Below, piece after piece: positions 1 through 11,400 of a stretch of 64,000 nucleotides of DNA. The stretch is taken from assembly GCA_033439295.1 (NCBI GenBank), contig JAVTLE010000021.1, forward strand, positions 2,914,009 to 2,978,008, in the 5' to 3' direction. Every line of letters begins with the position of its first letter. Positions within the stretch are counted from its first letter, which is position 1. Position numbers and translations under genes: made by a program. A model generated the notes under the pieces. The model had not been told where the DNA came from. It saw nothing but the letters and a program-made list of their open reading frames with translations, and made no database searches. Source of the stretch: Deuterostichococcus epilithicus. Lineage: Eukaryota > Chlorophyta > Trebouxiophyceae > Prasiolales > Stichococcaceae.

Positions 1-695
1 GTGTCTGCAGTCGCTTTTCTGAGGTATTTTCCTGTGCCGCAGGTAATTTCCCAGGCGAACAGGAAGGTGGTGAAGACATCTACTGAAGAGTCAGCATGAG
101 AGACAAAAGGAGGATGCAAGTTGCTTTACAAGTTGAGATCAAATCCGAGGAGGGAATTGCACGAGAGAATTGAATGGAATGTGATTCGTTCCATCAGTCG
201 GGATGGTCATTTCGGTGTACTATGGTTGAACTATTGAGTGCAGTACGTACATGATCGATGTCTCCATTGGAGGAGAGGAGGAAAGACAGGAGACAGTTCG
301 ATGTTTTTAACCCACCCCCAATCCAAGTGGAAAAGTGGCTGCTTTTGGTGCAGCCCGAACGTCTCCCGCCAAAAGCGGAACCTGGATGTTGTGATGAACT
401 AGTTTCGAGTGATAACCCGTCTATCTTCTCGTGCGTGCCGCTCATGCGCTCAATGGCAGTAGTACGGTATATGGCTCTAAACACTACTTCGGCACTGAAG
501 ATAAGTGTCCACAAGCATATGTGACCCTGAAGATTTCGCTCTTGGGGTAGGAGAAGGCGGTGTCAGCTACCCATCACAAGCAACGAGCCAGAAATCCTGC
601 CTGCTATTGCCAGTCGCAGGAGGGGGCTCCCTCAAGACAGTATTTGCCGCCATCGACCCTTCCTCCGCTGTTTCTGAGCTTGTGTTTGAGCTCAT
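1..695. other. 3' flank of glutaredoxin gene, no gene seen
   Basis: I see no conserved protein segment or RNA gene here. The stretch lies downstream of the minus-strand glutaredoxin stop and is less GC-rich than the coding parts. It may hold the 3' UTR of that gene and the end of an off-window neighbour. Confidence 0.5.
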
Positions 696-1919
696 CTATT
701 TCTTCAGTGTGATGCCAACCTCGGAAAGACGCTTCTGCAGCTTGCCGCTGTGCTCCTCCATCAATGTGTCTGTGGAAAACCCAAGTGAGGTCCTGTCAGT
801 CTCTCAACGCTGCGCCCAATTCAAAAGAAGATGCACAAGCTTCAAGCACACTCACCGTCTGCACCCCCCACGAAGTTTCCGCCAATGAAAACCTGCGGGA
901 CGGTGCGGCTGGCCGATATCTCGAACAGGGCTGCCTGCGTACGCCAGCGTTGAGGAATGGTCGGTCTGCGGCTCACGCTGCAGCTGGTATGGCGTTTTTT
1001 AACAACTACAGCAGTGACAAAGACTACATGCCTGCACATCGTCGCCCTCGACGACGCTGTCCAGCTCCACGATCTTAGCATCCACCTCCATCTTCTGGAA
1101 TAGCTGCTTCACCTGCAGGAGGTAAACCTGCCCGGATGGTGCTTGCCGCCGCAATGAGACTCGACCCAGGCGATGCTCGGCAGCAGTGCCCGGAATTGGC
1201 TTTCAGCAAGTGGTGCAGCAGGGCAGGGCAACAGATGTCCCGTGACAACAGCGTACCTGGGCGCAGTAGGGGCACCTGCGCGAACCACACGCCGCCCGTC
1301 AGCACGCCAGGCTCTGATGCTGAAAGCCATAGGACCTCAGGTCGCCTTGTGTATGGAACACAATCTCACCAGGACTTTGAGTACACGATGACCGGGTTCT
1401 CCTGGTTTTTCTCCTTCACCTGGTCCACCTGCAGGTAAGCAGCGTTGGCTCCTGAGTGCGTGCCGCCGCAGGAGGGTTGCATGCGCAAGTCCGGCTGAGC
1501 ATTTACAGGTCAGCTGCACCCACCAGGGAGGCTGTCGCAAGCGCCCTGAGGCCGGGTGCTGTCCGCGAGGCGCCTGCAGGAGGCTCACAACAGGGGTATG
1601 GTCCGAGCGGCGCGGCCTTGCAGGTAGCGTGCGAGCACTGCTCGGGAGGATGCTGCGATGTCTCATTATGGGGTTCGTGCACGAGGAATTGCCTTGCTGG
1701 TCACGCCTGCCGCAAGCAGGGCGATGTTAACATGCATGCACCCCAGACGAACTCACGTGCGAAGCGCAAGCCGCGGAGCTGGGCCACGCTGGAGAGCGAC
1801 GCCGACTGCTGGTGAACGGCTGGCAGTGTGTAAGGCTGAGCCATGCAAGCCCGCGCGAATGGGGCCGTTCCCGCCAGCACCACCGAGGTTGCCCTTCTGC
1901 TGACCATGTGGGCTGCCAT
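696..1919 (-). CDS. Chloroplast-type dithiol glutaredoxin (CPYC), 174 aa
   Basis: Small thiol-disulfide oxidoreductase that uses glutathione. Seven exons on the minus strand: 1919-1757, 1573-1524, 1428-1370, 1275-1257, 1112-1032, 934-856, 769-696. They join to 525 nt, in frame from ATG to TAG. Residues 1 to about 70 are rich in Ala, Ser and Arg and look like a chloroplast transit peptide. The thioredoxin fold starts near VIVYSKSW; the active site CPYC is at residues 92-95, the cis-Pro motif TVP at 135-137 and GGADDT at 147-152. The active site is encoded alone by a 19-nt exon. Intron 5 has a GC donor (GTGCAG then GCATGT). The gene is head-to-head with the kinesin gene. Family assignment is firm; plastid location is inferred from the leader only. 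Confidence 0.93.
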
Positions 1920-2414
1920 GCTGCGGTTGACTCGTGTGCCCAGTCCGAGCGGCGATGAATTAGTCACGGTAATCATAAACCAGGGTGCACTCTGCGAATT
2001 GCGGGAGGACAGCACGCTGCACATCGCAAAGAATGCCTCACGTGCCGCAGATTTGTTAGACCTGAATAGGGAATTACCGAGTTAGAGAAGACCTAAGTCG
2101 TCACACAGGCACAGGATTTGCCGCGCAGGGCGTCAGAACGCAGAACACTAGGAGGCCGGCCGCGTGTGTCTAGTGCCGCAGGGCTTGTAGATAGACTGCG
2201 ACGTGAGCTTGAACAGGCGGTCCTGCGATCCGTTACCGTTATTGTACGTGCTTGCGACAGGACCGAGACGATACATAGTTGGCAGCCGCGACTGCGAGCC
2301 CGGCACATGCATTGCTGTACAGGGCTACGAACCTTTCCAGCTGACTATTGCTCATTCATCGGACCTTGCGCCGATCAGGGACAACAAGGGATTCGCTGCT
2401 AGCTGAGCTTCCGG
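1920..2414. promoter_or_regulatory. Divergent intergenic region, glutaredoxin / kinesin
   Basis: These 495 bp separate two opposing start codons and must hold both promoters and 5' UTRs. I see no conserved coding segment in it and no clear TATA element that I would defend. Confidence 0.45.
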
Positions 2415-5400
2415 ATGGGCTCCAAGAAGAGCTTCTTCTCCGTGTCGTCCGCCTCCAAGCCCGGATCACAGAGCAGCACGCCGCGGCGTACGCCGTCGGC
2501 CAGCAGCCTGAGTCGGGGCTCTAAGCCTGATTGGGCGGGAGTGTATGACGCCAACTCGGCCAGCACCCCCAGCAGCCGGCGCGCCAGCTTCAGCGAGGAC
2601 GGAGACGGAGGCGCGCCCAGAACGCCGCCGCTGCGGCGCACCACGCAGGTTCAGGCCGAAGGTGAGGCTCAGTGAGCCATACGCGGCACGCCGGCACACT
2701 GCTCACCTGCGCCACTGCGTTGGCTGCCATTGAATGTGGAAGGCCCTGAATGGCAGTGCGTACGCAGCTGTAGTGCACCCAGCTCACTGATGACGTTTTC
2801 AATCGATGTCCCCGCAACACTGCGCAGATCGAGTGAAGGTGGTGGTCCGGCTGCGCCCTGCGCAAGAGCATGAGACGCCCGGCGCAGTTCAGGTCGCCGA
2901 GGACGGCCAGCATGTGCTCCTGGCGCGCACGTGAGGCCCCTCATTGCCTTGATGTTCTCGTGTGCCGTGCGCGCTGGACCTCTGGCCCGCCTGACAGTGG
3001 ACGCTTGACAGCTGCCAGATCGCCCGCATACGCACACCAGAGCGGCATCGGCGGTATGTAACATCGAGATCCTCTGAAGTAAACGACCGCCGATCGTGAT
3101 GCCGGTCGCACACAAGGACTATGGCGGGCTTCATGCGACATGCAGGAAGGCGGTCACTCCCCAGACGGAGTTCAATTTTGACGAGGTGCTGCGGCCGGAG
3201 TCGACGCAGGCCGACGTGTATGCCGCCGCCGTCGCGCCTGTGGTGGCCGACGTGCTCAACGGCTACAACGGCACGGTCATGGCCTATGGCCAGACAGGTG
3301 CAAAGGACAATGCACCTCGTTCAGACTCTTTCTTCCTCTGCAGCTCGACAGACCTGTATGCCGTGCATCTGCCGCTCACGATGGTCCGCCATCGGTCCCG
3401 AGATCGCACAGCAGGTGTGCCTCGTCTCCCTGAACCGTTGGATTTGCGACCCGCGCAGGCGCGGGCAAGACGTTCACGCTGTCGAGCCTGGCGCCAGACA
3501 ACATCGGCATGATGCCACGCGCCGCGGCCGCCATCTTCAACGAGGTCCGGGTGGACCCGGTGCACCACTACACGGTGCACATGTCCTACATGCAGATCTA
3601 CATGGAGATGATCCAGGTGCGTCATCCTTCTCCAAGCCGAGCTGGGTCTTGGAGACCAGCGGTGTTTTTCGACTGGTCCACCTGAACACGTCACAACTCC
3701 CTGATTCTGGCATATGTTGTGGACAGCTCAATTACCTCGGGCATTCAAGCAGACCTTGCCTGGTGCAACACCAGGGTCCGCAGCATCGACGGCACACGTC
3801 ATGACACCCATTGTCCGCATGCGCACGACTCTGCAGGACCTGCTGCAGCCCAAATCGGGGGACCTGCCAGTGCGGGAGTCTGCAGAGGAGGGCGTCTACG
3901 TGCCCGGTCTCAAGGAGGTGCTGGTCACGCGCCTGGAGGACTGCCTCGAGCTGCTCAAGCTCGGCGAGCGCAACAGGTGAGGCATGCCCCCCTGCCGCCT
4001 GGCACGGCGGCCTGCCGCGACGCGTGCTGTGTCATGCAGGGCGGCTCCCCGGCCATGAGGACTGCCTCGAGCTGCTCAAGCTCGGCGGGCGCAACAGTCC
4101 GCAGGTCCCGCCTTCTGGCAGGGCCAGTCGCATTGCAGTGTGGTGCAGCAGGTGGCGGTCGGCACCTGTAACGAGTGCGGCCGTGCGGCAGGCAACCTCA
4201 GCTCACATCCGAATACTCTGCCATCGTTCGCCCAGATCACTGCGCCTGGCCAGCTCAGCCTTGCATGATGTATGTGGGCGTCGCACACTCTGTGGGCAAG
4301 CTGGAAACTAAACGATCTCGCCGTCACCGCAGGAACTACGCCTTCACGAAGCTCAACGCGCACTCCAGCCGCTCGCATGCGCTCGTGCTGCTGACGGTGG
4401 CCAAGCGCAAGGTCATCTCCCCTGCCGCCGGCGCCGAGGCCGGCCAGCCGCACGCAGACACCGTGTCCATGAAGGCCAACGTGGGCCGCCTGTACATGGT
4501 GGACCTGGCCGGCAGCGAGCGCCTCAAAAAGTCCATGTCCACAGGCACGTCAAACTCCTGGCGCAACACGAGCGCGGAATCAACTTTTTGTTTCTGGAGG
4601 GTCAGCTGTCAGTATTCTGCAGTGTGGTTCGAGGCAGACGGACATGCAAGCTTTTCCAGACCCATTGTGCGTTGCATTCCAGATCCATTCATTCGTTGAC
4701 ACACATTTGCAATGCACTTTGGGCTGTGCCTTGCCGTGACCTGCGGGCATGCCATCGCTTGCAGGCATGCGCGCCAGCGAGGCCAAGGCCATCAACCTGA
4801 GCCTGACGGTGCTGGGCATGTGCATCAATGCGCGCGCCTCCGCCAACGCGCAGCATGCGCCCTACCGAGACTCCAAGCTCACCCGCATCCTCAAGGTGCC
4901 CCTCTAGCTGCCTGACTCCCTCGGGGCAGGGAGCTCGCCAGGCTGGGCCGCACGCGGCGGTGCAGTGCACAGATGAGGTCCCGAGTCGGACGAGCAGCCA
5001 AGGCGCTTGCCCGATGCTGCGACGAGCAAGAGCTGCATGCAAGCACAGCTGCCTGACGCCCTGAGCTTGGCGGGAACCTGCATCTGGCATCGGTTCGCTG
5101 TGATGCAGGAGTCCCTGGGCGGCAATGCGCGCACGTCGCTGGTGGTGGCGGTGGCGGAGGCCATGGAGCACTGTGACGAGACGCTGCAGTCGCTGCAGTT
5201 TGGCACGCGCGCCATGTTCGTCGAGAACCAGGTGCAGCCCAGTGCTGAGCCGCTGCACATGCACCACAGGGTGGGAGGAGAGATGGAGTCGTCGGATCTC
5301 CAGACTAAACTCTGACGTTCGACGACGCAGGCGGTGGTGAACGAGAAGACGGACGACGCGGTGACGCACCAGCAGCTGCTGAGCGAGATGGCGGAGCAGG

Positions 5401-8400
5401 CTGACCGCGCCGATACGCTCGGCCGCTCGCTGATTGCCAAGGAGTCGGAGCTCGGCAAGCTGGAGCGCCGCCTCGAGGTGCACCTGAGCCCCCTCCCACT
5501 CCTGCAATGTCCTGTCTGCTGTCGTCGAGGCTTGATCGAGTGACACTGCCAGCCACAGGTCAAGGTCTGTGCAGGCGCACACACACGATCTCGATGCAAA
5601 CACGACTTTTCTGGACGAATTCCTCCCAAGGACTCGATGCCGCAGCAGAGAGCCAGGCGCATGCTGATGGCCACACGGGCTTCGCGCCACGCAGGAGGAG
5701 CGCCAGGCGAATGAGGGCATCATGGAGGCCCTGGAGCGAGAGCGCCAGGCGGCGATGGCGGCGCAGCAGCGGGCCCTCGCAGAACACGTGGCGGAGCTCG
5801 AGGCTGAGCGCCAGCGGCAGTCCGATCTTGCGGCGCGCCTCAACCAGACCCAGGTGCCGAGCACATTGCTCCCCGTGCGGTGCTGGCTCCGCAGGCGTCC
5901 TCCGTGGACCGGTTGCAGGCGAGGCTGGCATGGCCAGGGTGGTCCAAGGTGAGGCGGGCAGCATGAGAACCTTTCTGTAGCTGTCAAGAGAGGGGGAATT
6001 CTTGTCAAGGGGTTGGCCCATCCCGACTCGCATTCTGACTCACCGGGTGCCACCGAACACAGGAGGAGTCGCAGAAGCTGGCGTCCAGGCACAAAGAGGA
6101 GCGGTCGCAGCTGCTGGCGGACCTGGAGGCACGCACGGCGGCGCTGACGGCGACGCAGGCGACGGTCGCGGAGCGGGAGGCGGCGCACGCCTCCCTGCAG
6201 CAGCACTGCAAGGAGCTGCAGGTGTGCATGTCCTCCTCGGAAATGCCTCGCAGAAGGCCGCCTGCAGGCGACCGCCTGCGAGTGCCGCAGCATGCGGCTG
6301 CGCACCAATGCACGATTCAAAGGGGTGCCTGCCTGATCCCCTGCCGCTAGGTGTCGTTCAAGGGGTTGCGCAGGAGGCTGTCCAGCAGGTCCGTGGAACA
6401 CCGTGACGCAGGTCCGAAGTGCAACGTGAGAATCGTTTCTGAACTGTGTCTCTACAGGAGCGACTGCGGGTAGAGCTGGAGGACGCCACAAAACGCTCCG
6501 CCGCCGACGTCGCCCAGCTGGAGGCGGATCTGGAGCGGGCGGGCCGCGACCTGGCCGCCGCCAGCGATGCGGCGGTTGCCGCCGCCGAGGCGGCCGCGGC
6601 GGAGGTGAAGGAGCTCCGGGCGCAGGCGGTGCGGGATGCCAATGCGGCGGCGGCGGAGGTGAAGGCGGCACGGGAGGCGCTGGCCGCGGAGACGGAGCGG
6701 GTGCAGCGGGAGGCGGATGCCCGGGTCGCGGCGGCCAGGTGGGAAGCGGGGCGTTTGTTCAGCCAATTGCGTGAAATTCGGCAGGGTTTTTTGCAGAGGG
6801 GAAGGCGGCAGCAGGAGGCGGACGCAGGGGTCATGACGGCCGGGTGAGGATCGAGCGTCCTGCCAGCAGGCGTCCATGATCGGCATGCAAGATTGCCGGG
6901 TCGGCTGAGGCGAGCGCTGGGAGGTCGCTAGGGACTTGGTCGATGAGTGCGTCATGCGCAGGATGATGTTCCCAGTGCGTCACACTTGGTTTCGGCCATC
7001 GGACTTGTGCTTCCGCTGAGGCGCAGCTGGGCCTGCCAGCCTGTCCGTGCCGCGTGCTAGCCATGGAGAGCAAGGTGTCGAGGCCAACATGTGCACGTCC
7101 CGCAGGCGCGAGGTGGAGGATGGCGCCTCGCAGTCTGCCGAGCAGCACGCCGCCGAGGTGCAGCGGCTGCGGGGCGAGGCTGCTGCGGCTGCCAAGCAGC
7201 ATGCTGCCGAGGTGCAGCAGATACGCGCGGACCACGGCATGAAACTCGCTGAGGTGCGCGCCCAGGCTGCAGGTCTTGAGGCCCAGGTGCAGGCAGCGAA
7301 GGCGCACGCCAGGCAGCTCGAAGCGGACGCTGCTGCTGCCGCGGAAGCCGCGGCAGCCGAGCGGCAGGCGCTGCAGCGCGACGCGGCGAGTGCAGCAGAG
7401 GCGGCGGACGCCGAGCGACAGTCCCTGCAGCAGCAGCTGGAGCAGCAGCAGGCAGAGGCGGCGGCCGCGGCTGAGCAGGCAGCTGGGGAGTTCGCACAGC
7501 TGAAGGCTGCGGCCGCGGCTGAAGCGGCAGGCCTGCAGCAGCGGCTGAAGCAGCAGGGAGCAGAGGCAGCGGCCGCGACTGAGCAGGCAGCCAGTGACGT
7601 CGCACAGCTGAAGGCTGCGGCTGCGGCTGAAGCGGCAGAACTGCGTCAGAAGCTGGAGAAGCAGGGGGCAGAGGCGGACGCTGCGGCCGAGCAGGCGGCT
7701 GCGGAGGTCGCTCGCTTGAAGGAGGCAGCTGCAGCGGAGGCGGCAAACCTGCGGCAGCAGCTGGAGCAGCAGGAGGCAAAGGCAGTCGCTGCAGCTGAGC
7801 AGGCCACTGGGGAGGTGTCCCGCCTGAAGGACGCAGCCGCGGCGGAGGCGGCAGACCTGCGGCAGCAGCTGATTCAGCAGGAGGCTGACGCGGACGCCGC
7901 CGCCGCGCAGGCCGCCGAGGAGCTGGCGGCGCTCAGGGCGGCAGCGACGGGGGAGGCGGCTGAGCTGCGCCGCAGGCTGGCCGAAGCGCGGGAGGAGGCC
8001 CAGATGGCGACGGCGGCCGTGGAGCAGATGCGCTTCGACGCGCGGCAGGCGGCGGCAGACCACCAGCAGGAGGTGCTCACTATAGAGTCATACCGCTTAC
8101 TCCAGAGTCTTGCCTGTGTGGTTTGTCTGCCTTTTCGAGGCGGCAGGCATCGCGCGCGCCGACAAACTGCCGCACGGTCGGCACGGCACCGGCTGCAGCT
8201 GCGGGGCGACCAGGGTGCACTTGAGCCGGCTGCATGCGGCGCAACTCTGCACTGCACAGCAGGACACGGGCAGGCTGGCAGGCCCAGCTATGAGGAGGCG
8301 CCCCTGTACAACGCTATCACAGATGACGCTCTGGCGTGAAAATTGGTCTTGACCGACACGTCTGTGTGTGTGCAGGTGGACGAACTGCAGCAGCAGGCGG

Positions 8401-11400
8401 AGCTGCTGGGCAACGACGCCAAGCTGGCGGCCGCCGAGGCGGAGCAGCGGGCGGCCGAGCTGGCGCAGCAGGCGCAGCGCGCGGCGGCGGCCGCCGAGCA
8501 GCGCCTGCGCGAGTCGCAGGCGGCCAGAGACGCCGCCGCGCGCCAGCATGCGGCGGAGGCGGCCGAGCTGCGGCGGCGGCGGGAGGCCGAAGCGGCGGAA
8601 GCGGAGCGGCGGCTGGCCGAGCTGCAGGCGGCCAAGGACGCCGCCGAGCAGCAGGCAGCGGCGGAGGCGGCGCACCTGCGGGGCGAGCTGGCGGCGGCGG
8701 CGCAGCGGCTGCAGGAGCAGCGGGACGTGGCGGACGGCTACGTGGAGATGCACGCGGCAGAGGTGGTCGACCTCAAGGCGCAGATCCAGCAGGCGCAGGT
8801 GCAGACGCATGGTTCAGTTGCTGGAGCTGTTGCTTGCCGTGCATCTCACGGTCCGACACAGTGGCACAGCCATGTCAGCCTCAAAGCGCCGACCTAGCAG
8901 GCGCAGGCGCCCTCTTCCTTGTTTCATCGACCGACCTGCCTTTTAGTGGTGCACTGCCCTTGCACATGTAGCTCAAGCCGGTCTGGCACAGGCTACCTGC
9001 GGCGCAGGAGTGCGAGGCGTTGTACCATGGGCGCGCGCTTCCCGGCTGCAGCTCTGCCTGCCGGGCAAGCCGGCAGCCGGCAACCCGTCCACGAGCCTCT
9101 CAACTTCGGTCTCGGAACTTTAAAAATGTGAGGTGGGCGCACAAAATTCCTCGGCTGCCGTATTCTACAGGGCCTGGCCGATGCGATGGCGGAGGAGCTG
9201 GCGGACCTGCGGCACGTGGCCGCGGCGGTGGAGGCCGAGCGGGACGCGGCGGCGGAGGAGGTCGAGCGCCTGGGCGGCGAGCTGGACCGTCTGCACCGGG
9301 AGTGGGCCGAAGACAGCGCCGAGTTCAAGGTGTGCGCCCGCCGGGTCGCGGAGTCCCATGTGACAGCTTCTCAGCTTGCATCCTGTGTCAGGAAAAGGTT
9401 CAGGCGGGTGTGCATATGGGCATCGGTTTGCGTCATGCATAATGGAAGCGACAAGGACGTGGAGCGGCTCGGATGCGCCTGCCATACTTCACAGCTAGAG
9501 GTGCTTCGCGCGGCTGCCGGCGGCGCAGTCTGTCATCCTGGATTGGCGGCTCTGGCTCTGGTGGCAGTCGGCAGCCTCGTCAATGGAGCGATGTTGAATG
9601 GGGGATCGCGGCACCATCATGCTGCCTCGTATGCCACGTACATAGGGGCCCCTGCCCAAGTGGTCATTGCATGACCTTGATGTTCGGACGGCACAGGTCT
9701 GTAGCAAAGCCTGTGGGTCAAGATGAATGTGCACAGCAAGCTCGCCTGCTGCCAAGCCTGCGCTGCATTGCTGCTGCCTCCGCTTGCGTGCTCGCCTGCG
9801 TGCCTGCCTGCGAGGCAGGAGTCGTAGGCGCTGCCAACTTCCCAGGCAGGAGGATGTCAATGACCGACTGTGCATGTGCATGCTTGGAACACAACCTGCA
9901 TGCAACGATCTCTTTTGCAATGACCGTGTCTTGCTGCAGAAATGGCCCGAGTCTCAAACCCCCGCAGCCACTGCAGCCCGGTGGCGGGAATCCTGCGAGT
10001 CCTGACACTCTCTCCCGCAATGGTTGAGCCGTGTGGGACGTGTGTGCCGGCATGCAGGCGCTGGGTGTCCTGGTCGCAGGCGCGATGGACCGCACGGGAG
10101 GCGGCGACGGCAGCGGCGGCGGCGACGGCGGCTGAGGAGGCTAGCCGCGCCATATCGCGCCGCGACGCCGAGCTCGCCGACGCCACCGCCAACTCGCGGT
10201 TTGCGGCCGCTGCCGCCGCAAAGGCCCTGAACGAGGCCACCGCCGCCCTCGCCGAAAAGGTGGCCCTCATCGAGAAGATGGAGGCCGAGGCGGCGGAGTC
10301 GGCCGCCGCGCTGGCGGCCNCGCGGCNNNNGGCGGCTGGCGCCGCCACCNCNGCGGACGAGCAGGCAGCGGCGCTGGCGGCGGCGGAGAGCCGCAGGGCC
10401 GAGCTGGCAGGGGCGCTCAAGGCGCTGACGGTGGAGCACGGGCGGGCATCGGCTGCCGCCGGGCAGACAGCCGAGGATCTGGAGCAGCTGACCGGCGCCC
10501 ATGCGAAGCTGCTGGCGCAGGTGAGCATGGAAAAATTCTGAGTGTTCCCCTTCTGACTTGACAGTCAGGGGCAGGTGTCAACCCTGAGTTCCAAGCCTTG
10601 ACAGTGGATTCGCATATAGCACACTTCTTATCGCTTCGAGGCAGGCACATGAATATCACCTTCGTTGCTGCTGCATCTGGGGCGCCTCACAGCAGCCTCT
10701 TGATCGCTCCTGATGGCTCTGATGGCTCTGATTGTCCCTGCAGGCGGACGAGACAGAGACGGAGCAGCAGCAGCTGGCCGGCCGGTGCGCGGCACTGGAA
10801 GTGCAGCTCGCCGAGGAGAGCAGCCGGGCTCGGACTACGGCGGCCGCCGCCGCCGCTGCCGCAGCGGCGGCATCTGCGGAGCAGGCCGCGGAGCTGCGCG
10901 CCCGCAACGACCGCCTGGCCGAGCAGAACGGCCAGCTCGAGGTGGGCACGTCAATTTTCAGAGCGTTTAATTTGCGTTTGACGACCAGCACATACGAGCA
11001 GAAATCTTTCGGGGAGCTGTGCCTACTGTTCTGCGCATCGGCGCAATGAGCAGGCAGATTTCTGCGTCGGGATGGCTCCACCGATCCGGCTGTCCGCTGC
11101 TGCCCAACGCAGGCGGCGCTGAGGGCGCAGCAGAGCTCGGCGGCGGTGGCGGCGGCGAGCGCTGCGGCGGCCCGCGCGTCTGTTGAGCGGCAGCAGCGGC
11201 AGGCGTCCGAGGCCGCGGCGGCGCGGGATGCCGCAACGGCGGTGCAGCGCCGCTTCCGCGCCGCGCGCGCCGCCCGGCAGGCCGCCGACCTGGCCGACCG
11301 CGACAAGGTGGGCATTTGCCGGAGGCATATCAAACGTGTGACGGCCGACCCCGCTTGATTGCAGGCCACCCGCTTGCACTTTGGGGACGCTCCCCACAGT

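Noticed and set aside
4689-6671. A 660-codon open frame on the minus strand
   Set aside because: It is the reverse shadow of the GC-rich kinesin coil exons; the plus strand carries conserved motor and coil sequence with matching splice sites.
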